Assembly: GCA_036674765.1 (NCBI GenBank)
Contig: JARVKI010000085.1
Span: 62,001-126,000, forward strand
DNA from: Seiridium cupressi
Lineage: Eukaryota; Ascomycota; Sordariomycetes; Amphisphaeriales; Sporocadaceae
Reading direction: 5' to 3'
Length of the DNA stretch: 64,000 nt
This document shows, piece by piece, positions 55,706 through 64,000 of this stretch. The notes beneath the pieces are model-generated. The model was not told the origin of the DNA, did no database searches, and was given only the letters and a program-made list of their open reading frames with translations. The stretch's first letter is position 1. Each line of letters starts with the position of its first letter. Both the position numbers and the translations under genes were made by a program.

Positions 55706-57977
55706 TGTTACCGTTTGACAATAAACATGGCCTGGAATAGCGACGGGAATTTGTGCAGAGAAATCCCGAAGGCCGTGGCGTTGTCAGATACTGGTAGCAA
55801 CATGTATGACGGGATGAAAATTCATGGCGCCAGCAGCTCGATTGTCAGGGGCTAACTAATCTGTCGTGCTAGAGAATTTTGAGAATGACTTGGATCGCGG
55901 CCCCGCTCAACGAGAAGTGGGACGCGACAACGCGGTATCCGATTTTAGCATGGGCTTCGATATCCCTTGATAAGGGTTCACTGCAAAAGTGCAAAAATGC
56001 AAAGGTACACTTTGGCTGGTGTTCGGATGATGTGATCTGACAGTGGTAAGAAAGTACCATGCATGGCTAAACTGTTCAATGTTCACTGTTCACTGCTCAC
56101 GTCTGGTAGAATTTTGCATTCCGACCAAAGTGCAACGGACAGCTTTGGCATGCAGCCACGAGAGGCGTTCGTTTTTGGGCGACGTCGGTAGTGCTTGTTG
56201 TCGCTGTAGGTTCAATGCAGACTGTAACCTCTCTGGCTGCAAGTTGCATCCAAACCTCACTTGAGCGATCGTTCCCAGCCATGAGGTAACCCCACTGCGG
56301 GGAAGCTTCCCGCTGCCCTGCAGGGATGCAATGCCCGCCAATTAAACCCCAATTGACAGCCAGCAGCTAACCACAGATTGGCAAGATGACCTCGTGTAAT
56401 ATTAGCTGAGACTACTGTATGTAGCTGGCAGTCGGCGAGCTATCAAGTTTTGGGGCCGCTTCTATTGCATTGACTGGCCTTGTGGCGTGGTGATATCACT
56501 CGATCCAAGATGCCATTGAAGCAGCCAACCATAGCTCTTCAGCGTAGCACGCTCGGAGTCTTGTTTGTCCGGCGATGGGCTCAGGTTTGTCGCTACTCCT
56601 GCCTCGAAATTGATCCATAATTCTCTGTTACCATGTCTGTTGTTGACCCTGGTAGCATGTCTTGGTGAAGCTGTGCGTCTCTACGGCTAGAGAAGGATGT
56701 TGTTCATTGGAGAGTCATTACTCGCTTGTACCATAAGAGTATCACATGAGGTCCGAAGCGTGATATGAATGGCTGCAATAAAGCTGTGATGGCTTGCTTA
56801 AGGTAACATTTTTCTCTATCATTGGATGTTGGGTAGCAAGCTTGCGAGACGAATGCGTGAGCTGCGATGGATCCCTGCTAGTTAGTCACGCCGCCTTGCG
56901 TACTTCCAGCCAGAAGTTGTGAGCTTTTGCGAGAAGATACCCAAAACCCGATACGTCGTACCGAAAACTGAGCCGCGGCCAGCACTGACAGCACTGAATA
57001 TGGACGAGCCTTCCGAGACACACGAATCTCCAGCTCCACACTCCCCTTCCAGCCAGGGCCAAAGTCTTGGAGCTCCCAAACAGCTCACAATTGGAGGGAA
57101 ACGTGCGCTGTCTGCAGTCTGCGTTCCACCTCCAATATTGGTTGATCACTCGATTCACGCCACGCCATCACACTGCCTTGGGGGTTATGTTCGTTCTGTT
57201 GCAGGGTACTAGCCTCTCCATTGTGCGGCCCCCGGGCGCTGGCTGGCCCCAATCCATCCGAAAGTACTTTGCATCTAACGTTACGACCGACTGACATGAC
57301 TTGCCTTAGACTACGACAAGCCTTGACTTGCTGCCCTTAGCCATCCGTGCCTCCATCCGTGCCTCCATCCATGCCTCCGCGGTCCCTCGCTCCCTCGTGT
57401 ACGGGATTTTTGTTAGCATCGTCCGACGACTGCGGGAGCGTCTTCCGGTGCTGCAAAATTCGTGTGCAATAGAGAATTCTTGTCCCTCCTTGGAACTGTT
57501 GGAAACTGGTCATATCACCACTCTCGTGCATTGCTTTCTTGTTTTTTCGTTTGCCTAAACTATTTTTCCCTCTCCCAATTTAATATCGTGGAAACATACA
57601 TCATATTATTATGTTATTTGCCTCGTTTGAGTGACATCCTTCCCTAGACGTGTGGCAATGAGGTTCGCTCCCAGTAATTTTACACCATTCGACTGCGACC
57701 ACTGCGACGACTGCACCTCTTATGACCGGTGTCATATCCAGACGGCGTAACGCATCTCGCTACAAAGTGGCAAAGACTCGCCCAAGGCGCAAGGGACACG
57801 CTAAATACAATAAATCGAGTCCCGGGGGAGGGAAGAAGGATATAATTCATCTATGAACACAAAGCGGAGGTGTAAGAGTTGTGACGATTTCCAGAACGAG
57901 GCTCGATAATCCTTCGGCGGCTTTGTTAGTGGTGGCATCATCGCAAAAAGGTCAACCGGCATCCTTGCACTCTACAC
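55706..57977. other. Divergent spacer between polymerase and RING-protein genes
   Basis: 2.3 kb with both promoters. Short frames around 56,882-57,300 overlap on both strands and lack motifs. A 12-bp unit (CCATCCGTGCCT) repeats three times at 57,341-57,376. No RNA gene was recognised. Confidence 0.5.
57341..57378. repeat. 12-bp tandem repeat, three units
   Basis: Three adjacent copies of CCATCCGTGCCT, the third with one G-to-A change, lie about 600 bp upstream of the RING-protein ATG. Confidence 0.9.
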
Positions 57978-59744
57978 ATGGCCACGAACTATGCCCATCA
58001 GGTCGATGGCCTCGACAGCTTTTCAGGTACATCTTTGTTGACTTCTTCCATCTTTGTTGATTCTGCGGGAACCTTGTTTGGTCTTGTGTCTTGGTATTGC
58101 AGTGCAAGGATAACGAAGAAAACATCTCTGACATAACCGTCTTGGGTTGACTGTAGATGATCTGGCCCTAGCGAATCTAGACGCTCGTGGCGACGGGCTC
58201 GGGTTCTTTGCTAGCGGCACCGACGCCCTGAATCCTTCGCCTCCGAACTTCGAACCCTATCGGCCTTCCGAATACGACTTCCACTCCTTGAATCCGTACA
58301 TCGACGCTGGTCCTGTGTTTTCAGGCTGCGCCGTGCCAAACATTGGTCATTATCTTCCGTCGTTTCCAGATACATTCGGCCCATCGTCTAGCCTCGCGCC
58401 AGAGCCCACCGCCCCAGTTCCAACCCTCGATTTTATCCCACTCACGTCCCGCGAGTTCCATTCTGACCACGCGCATCCATTTCCAACGACGTCAGCTACT
58501 CCAAACATTGGCCACTTCAGCGGAGTCAGCACGAGGTTCGGTGCATTTGACCTTAACCCACCATCGATGCCCGTAGAACGGGGACATTCCAACACAACAG
58601 GGGACGCATCCAGCACCTTCAGCTTCAGTGGAGGACCAAGTACCAGTGGTTGCCCATTTGCCCCGCCAAGATTCCATCAGCAGAACAACAATCAAATCTA
58701 CAATCACAACCCAAGCCAAACACCACCACAATCAAACGGGTTTGGCGCGAACCATAACTACAACGACGGCAACGGCGACCTATTTAATCCCTCGTATCCC
58801 CAGCTGTCCATACCAACGAATCTTCCACCAGCTGTGTCAGGCTGCACCCCCGAGCCAAATAGTGACGACTACCTCGCCGCCCTGCTGAGTGGCGACTTTT
58901 CTTCTCCATCACTACCGCCACATAACAGTAGTCCAACCCGCCCCGAAAGGTACGCACCTCAGCTCCATTCGGCCACCCACGGGCATTTGTCGACACCCCC
59001 AACAAATCAAAACATGCCTTCAACCCGGGACACAGTCAACCGCACCGCGGCATCGACTAGGCCTCGGCGGTCTAGCATGGCGAGCATGGTGGACCTTACG
59101 TCTCCTAAGATGGAACGTGACGGCGAGTCGCTCTCAGGCATTGACCCTACAACGCCCATGGCGCCTCCCCCTTCGAGGAAACGAAGGGCTGCCGCCACAG
59201 GCACACCGCGAGCAAGTTCAAGGCGACCGTCGGTATCGACAAAGACTCGGCCAGTAAAGCCCCTGCCATCAAAGCGGAAAGCCTCGAAACAAGAAGACGA
59301 CGATGACGATCTTTTCGGAGATTCGTCCTCCGTGTTTGGCAAGGATGAGGGGGATGATGAGGTGTTGGATCTTACAGGAACGAACGAAGTACCAGCAGAG
59401 CTTTTGAAGCCTAAAGTCGACAACCGGGTTAAGCTTAACAAGTTCCAGTGTTCCATATGCATGGACAACATCTCGGGCTTGACCGTGACGCATTGTGGTA
59501 CGTGAAGACAATTGTTCACTTAGGGCCTGCATATTAACCGTGTTATCTAGGCCACATGTTCTGCTCCGAATGCCTCCACTCCGCATTGCACATTGATCAT
59601 ATGAAGAAGACATGCCCGATTTGCCGACAGAAGGTGGACATGAAGGCGAAACCGGGTCAGAGACAGGCGAGGAACACGTTCTATCATCTAGAATTGAAGC
59701 TTATGACATCAAACCGTAAGGGCAAGCGGCCTATGGGCCAGTGA
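57978..59744 (+). CDS. RING-finger E3 ubiquitin ligase, SLX8-like
   Basis: Exon 1 (57978-58026, MATNYAHQVDGLDSFS), exon 2 (58157-59497) and exon 3 (59551-59744) give 527 residues, with introns of 130 and 53 nt. The first 400 residues are Pro/Ser/Asn-rich and probably disordered. An acidic stretch (EDDDDDLFGD, KDEGDDE) leads into VLDLT (419-423), a good SUMO-interacting motif. The C3HC4 RING follows: C448-S-I-C451, then THCGHMFCSEC, with intron 2 splitting it after the THC, and CPICRQK. The RING next to a SUMO-interacting motif near the C terminus matches SUMO-targeted ubiquitin ligases of the Slx8/RNF4 type, which act in the nucleus on SUMO-conjugated proteins during genome maintenance. A basic patch (SRKRRAAATG) fits nuclear import. 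The call as SLX8-like rests on layout and not on an alignment. Confidence 0.87.
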
Positions 59745-60447
59745 CCGGGCGGAGTGAGAACACACTATATATTGTCCGACAGTTGGCAAAGGGCAGGTTA
59801 TTGGCTGCCTTGTATCTGCTTGGCCATTTTTGCTCCCACGAGGAGGGATCACAAGGTGGATCAGCAATCAGTCGGGGTTGTATTGCATCGGAACGGCGTT
59901 CATCATTCAGGGACGGGGGACAGTGATACCCATACATTCTCGAGGGACGGAAAGGCAAGGTATGAAATGGATAATGAGAGTTTTGTGCTGATGGAGAAGA
60001 GGCCTTCGAATACTGCACATATGAGGACTTGGAGGGATGTTGGAGTGACATGCCAACCCAAAGAGAGTTGCCCATGATAAAACTCGAAAGCAGTAGCTTG
60101 CCGACAGGCTGCTACGTAGCTAAGACTCACATTTGGGAGGGGCTGCGATGAATATGAGAGATCTTTCCCTAAGCTTGTTGGTACCAGCATTTCATGTACT
60201 TGATTCCATGATTTTCGTCTGATGTACGGCCGCCGGCACAACATGCTATATGCTAGGGTCAAAATTTGACTCGGAATAGTGTCGACCTGCCGCTCCCATA
60301 CAAGCAAGTGGTAAAACTGACGACTAATCTAGCTGTTATTGCATGGCCGCACGGTTTGGATAAAGCAATGCATATGTCAACTAATCATATTGACAAGTTC
60401 GGCCGGCATACCTATGTATCTCCCTAAACGCTTATAACTTTATATCA
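59745..60447. other. Convergent 3' spacer
   Basis: 0.7 kb between the 3' ends of the RING gene (+) and the CLC gene (-). Only chance frames are seen. It should contain both 3' untranslated regions. Confidence 0.5.
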
Positions 60448-63225
60448 TCATAAAATTCCATCCCGTTCCACAATCGGACTTATGCCATCATCCACATCAC
60501 CGCTCTCCCGGCCAAGTAATCCCCTCTCCTCCACGCCCTCGCCCTCCTCTCTCGTCCGTCCGAGACGACCACCTATCCCAGCGCCTACGGCATCGCCTCG
60601 GTCTTTTCTTGACTCCTCGGCCCCGTTGAGCACGAACCAGCAATCCTTCTTGGTCAGGAGCCCCACTAGGCCGCCTCGCTCAGTGAACAGGACGTAGCGC
60701 ACCCCGAGTTTCTGGAAGTAGGACACGGCCAGGTGCAGCGAGCTGCGCGAGGGCAATGTGAGTGGTGTCTGCTCCATCCACGGCCTAAGATCCAGTGTGT
60801 TTCTTGGGTCGGCTAGTGGTTGGTGGGAGAAGAAGGATTCTGTTTCTGGCGGTAGGTTTCGAGGAGCTGAGCTTGCGGAGTTAAGGTTGTATACAAGTTC
60901 CGACCGATTAATGTAGCCCAGTAGAATTGCATCGCGCGGGTCGGATATCACGGGAAACCCGCGGTATTCGCAAGAATCCAGCACACTGCGTAGTGATGCA
61001 ATGGTATGGCCGGTGGCTGTAAGCACGACTAAATCCTCGATGCGCGTCATGATTTGTCCGGTTGGAATGTCGGGGACACTCTGAGCGCCTGTGCCATCGT
61101 CGCCACTGTCAAGGAAGGGGTATCCGTTGAAATGGATCCAAGATTCGTAGATACCGCGCCGCGAGAACGCATCGCCAACCCATTTCGACAGCATCACTGC
61201 AATCATGATGGGCAAGACATAAGTAAGAGCACCTGTGAGCTCAAAAGTGATGACCACTATTGATACCGTCATACGTGTGACACCTGCCAAGGTCGAGGCT
61301 GCACCGATGATGGCGTATACACCCGGCGTGATACAAGGAGCATCGGGTTCACAATTGCTGAATGCGATGAAGCCCGGGTGGTTGTGTTGCCATATTTCCA
61401 TGATAATGCCGACGGCCCTCCCAGTCAGAGCACCAATAGCCATACTAGGCAGAATTATACCTGCCGGAATCTGGAGCCCGAATGTGATAGAAGCCAGGAA
61501 GAAACCAAGCACAGCCGCAAATAGCAGCAATACTATGGTACCTGCTGTTGCTGCACCAGTTTTGCAAAGCCCCAGTGGATCGTCAAGCACTTGAGTGCAG
61601 TCAGAGAGCAGCGAAGACACCAGCTCAGAGGACTGAGCACGCATATATAGGTTTGGGTAATTGATCAGTGCTGTCAACAAAGCAACGAGCACAACTTGTG
61701 TTAGGGGGCCTGGAAGCGGCCAGTTGGTAGATTTCTTCCATCTCGCGACAGCCATGTTGGCCTTGATGAAAAGCCCACCATAAATGCCGCCAATAATACC
61801 GAGCACGGCAAATGGGACCATTTCAAAGCCATGCCAGCTGGAGCCGTACTTGACTTGGAACAGCACAAGCTTGCCGGAGCGGAAAGGATCGAATGCTTGG
61901 AGAATGACGGCCGCTGTCATGGCGCACACAAACGACTGCCACATAGTCTTGTCAGGGAAGTAATATGACAACTGTTCCAGACTGAACAACACTCCACCGA
62001 TGGGTGAACCGAAGGCGACGGAAATTCCGGAAGCTGCAGCAGCCGATAGAACTTCACGTTTGCGGGCCTCGTTGCCATTCACGCTTGGGAAGAGCTTGAT
62101 TAAAAGGTTTGCGCAGCAGCAAGCTACATGGACCAGAGGGCCTTCTTTGCCAAGCCACATCCCTGATGCCACAGCAAGAGACTAGGACGACGAGTCAGCA
62201 GAAATACCATCAGTATTGAAGTTCGTACGTACCAAGCCCAAGCTCTTCGTGAGCAATGTCCAGGCACCTAAGAACCTCCTGATTATGAAACCACCCAACA
62301 TTGTCTTGATCTCCGGAATACCGCTATGCTTGGCATAAATTGCGTACTCTTTAACTAGCACTCCCGCGCACAGGGCGAACGTGACAGAGAGTAGCAGAAA
62401 GAAGAAATATTCAATGAACCACTTCCCGCCTGCACTCGTGATTCCCAGGGCAGTGGCCCAAGGTTTCCACCCCACACAGTTGGCGCCCTGGTCGTATCCG
62501 AAACAGCAGAAGCCGCGATTTAGATAAAATGCGCCGCCATCTGGTCCGGACGAACAGTAGCCTGCTTTCAGATCGCCCAGCCAGTCAGACGTCACATCGA
62601 TGCCGGCTGCCAGCGCTCCGACAGCAACGCCTGTGAAGACGAGGATGAACCATATTTGCGACGAGTCTAGCAGCTGTTGTATATACCCTACAATCCCCGA
62701 CGCGCTAGAGTACAAGACCCTTACTCGCTGTCGCTCTTTCGTATACTCGAAGATCCAGTCGATGGCCGTGAGATCCTCATACCCAACACGACGGCCGGGA
62801 CCTTCGACGTACCAATCTAAAGGTATCCCATCTTTCGATCCGTTCAGTGCATGGCCACTTCCATTATTCCGGGTCGTTGCGCCAACTCCTTGTAGTCTGG
62901 TCGGTGTGTTTGCGCCCGAGATGTTCGGTGATCGCGAGTTGGGAGAATGGGAACTGTCGCGAAAACGATTGCCGGTAATGGCGGAGAGCAGCCGGCCGGG
63001 TTGTGAGAGAGCGGACTGCTTCTGTTTTCGCTTGAAGCTCACTGGCTGGTCCAAAGGATCGTCTCCTAGAGTATCGCCGTCGTGGGGCGCCCCAAATAGC
63101 TCGAGGTCATCGTTGTCGTCGTCGTCGCCAGTGCTGTTGCGCCGATGCGCTTGCTGTGGGGGGTCGTTCGTCGCGTGAGATGAAGATGACGAGCCTTCTT
63201 CCCCTACAGATATCCTACTGGCCAT
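60448..63225 (-). CDS. CLC-family chloride channel/transporter with CBS domains
   Basis: Exon 1 (63225-62233) and exon 2 (62181-60448) join in phase 0 over a 51-nt intron with a GTACGT donor, giving 908 residues. The N-terminal 130 residues are cytosolic and Ser/Asp-rich. The CLC membrane core shows HSGIPEIKTMLGG (selectivity-filter Ser), GKEGPLVHVACCC with gating Glu344, and GLQIPAGIILPSM. Two CBS domains follow (about 680-860): IMTRIEDLVVLTATGHTI with GFPVI, and LTLPSRSSLHLAVSYFQKLG with YVLFTERGGLVGLLTKKD. Intracellular relatives (ClC-3/4/5, yeast Gef1) are 2Cl-/H+ exchangers of endosomes and Golgi. Here the position of the second 'proton' glutamate is Gln401 (FSLEQLSYYF in place of FSLEE), so transport coupling may differ. 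The gene is intact and divergent from the neurochondrin-like gene. Confidence 0.95.
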
Positions 63226-63736
63226 ACTGGAGTATCGGCAAATGCAACTGCCATATTCAATCGTCTGGGGCTAATGGGCTTCGCTGCTCAATGGGGAGGC
63301 TGATCTGAGTAGGTCTTGTCTTGTAATTCAGTGTCGACGAGGCTGAATCGGGGATCGTCGCATGGGGGTTACGTAGGCTCCCGATAAGCATGATAAGAGA
63401 CTTCTCTGTTAACAGCTCTTGACCTGGCAATGAGCTTGTGACACCTGAAAACCTGCAACAGCAATTGCGTTCAAGCTTCGAGATGCACGATAGCCAATTG
63501 AGACTCACCGTATCAAGAAGATTCCCTTCGTATTTCTAACCCTGAAAGGTTGTACTCGCGGTCAACCAGATTGCTTGTTTAACGTCGTCAAAATCCACTT
63601 CATAGTGTGTGTCCAACCCTCTGCCCTCTTCTAGGTGGAGCCCGCAGCTTGATCCCGCGCCATGAGTGATCCATCGCTTTCTCTGAACGTGGTGTTTCCG
63701 TAACGGCAGCTTGCTGAACAAAGACTTGCCGGAGCT
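63226..63736. promoter_or_regulatory. Divergent promoter region, CLC and neurochondrin-like genes
   Basis: 511 bp separate the start codons at 63225 (-) and 63737 (+). No open frame with a motif is present, so this short stretch must supply both promoters and 5' leaders. I cannot point to specific factor-binding sites with confidence. Confidence 0.5.
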
Positions 63737-64000
63737 ATGGATAACATCCACGCACCCGAGGAGCAGGCTCCTCAACCGGACAATGCCAAGGCCACATCGG
63801 TGGAGCATATCCAACAACTGCTCAAGGCAAAAGACGATACATCCCGCTTCGTGGGTCTAGCCTTGCTCAAATCGACCCTGGATGCTTCTGAAGAGTTGAG
63901 AAGTGATCAGAGCGTTGTGGATGCATTATGGTGCTCGATATCACCCAAATTCTTGGATCGCCTGATACGGACGGGGTCAAAGCCCGGTTCAAAGCAGACA
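63737..64000 (+). CDS. Neurochondrin-family protein, 5' part only
   Basis: From the ATG at 63737 an open frame of 88 codons runs off the right edge. It starts MDNIHAPEEQAPQPD, then EHIQQLLKAKDDTSRFVGLALLKSTL and ALWCSISPKFLDRLIRTG. The DTSRFVGLALLKS and W-x-x-I-x-x-KFLDRLL blocks are the N-terminal helical repeats of the neurochondrin family (formerly DUF1941), found across fungi and animals as long armadillo-like cytosolic proteins. Its role in fungi is not established. The remainder of the gene is outside the window, so integrity and introns cannot be judged. Confidence 0.82.
   Translation, partial: MDNIHAPEEQAPQPDNAKATSVEHIQQLLKAKDDTSRFVGLALLKSTLDASEELRSDQSVVDALWCSISPKFLDRLIRTGSKPGSKQT

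Noticed and set aside
56882..57300. Overlapping frames upstream of the RING gene
   Set aside because: They overlap on both strands in all frames without motifs, in a promoter region.
1..64000. tRNA genes, rRNA, CRISPR arrays, prokaryotic operons
   Set aside because: I saw no convincing tRNA box A/B pair or rRNA segment by eye. Spliced genes and fungal families exclude a prokaryotic reading. A tRNAscan-SE run would settle the tRNA question.

Overview
The window looks like nuclear DNA of a filamentous ascomycete, most likely a Eurotiomycete such as an Aspergillus or Penicillium relative. The reasons are the gene content (HET-domain proteins, LaeA-type methyltransferase, fungal tyrosinase, fungal-type mitochondrial DNA polymerase, PEX11) and the introns, mostly 45-145 nt with GT-AG borders (two of the PEX11 and RING introns exceed 125 nt). 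Many genes are spliced, so the calls below join exons across frames. Species assignment is inference.

The window has two parts. Positions 1 to about 52,000 are a gene-poor accessory region with long empty spacers, AT-rich patches and many broken genes. From the left it holds a HET-domain pseudogene cut by the window edge (1-1548), a 3'-truncated HET gene (6250-7428), an intact 589-residue protein of unknown function (9380-11149), a badly decayed third HET gene (about 14,690-15,960), a cytochrome P450 tail (18,055-18,600), an intact 2-oxoglutarate/Fe(II) oxygenase (20,240-21,376), an intact FAD amine/L-amino-acid oxidase (23,655-25,345), a PEX11-family protein (26,059-27,121), a secreted type-B carboxylesterase (27,918-29,966), an MFS transporter with a late frameshift (31,602-33,135), a multi-pass membrane protein with a premature stop (34,553-36,498) and its broken paralogue (39,221-40,464), a secreted tyrosinase (40,931-42,038), a conserved-looking hypothetical protein (43,813-44,733), a LaeA-like methyltransferase with a frameshift and a nonsense codon (46,231-47,120) and an unrecognised multi-exon gene with in-frame stops (49,260-51,104).

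Positions 52,235-64,000 are dense and intact: mitochondrial DNA polymerase gamma (MIP1), a RING E3 ligase with a SUMO-interacting-type motif, a CLC chloride channel/transporter, and the start of a neurochondrin-family gene running off the right edge. These are housekeeping genes and probably a conserved syntenic block.

The oxidoreductases, esterase, transporter, methyltransferase and tyrosinase resemble the tailoring genes of secondary metabolism, but no polyketide synthase, NRPS or canonical terpene synthase is visible. No working cluster can therefore be claimed. Several broken genes carry a stop exactly where a conserved Trp, Gln or Arg codon is expected (TGG to TGA or TAG, CAA to TAA). 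This agrees with C:G to T:A transitions such as RIP, but frameshifts are also common. A roughly 500-bp element bounded by imperfect ~70-bp inverted repeats lies in the spacer between the divergent esterase and transporter genes.
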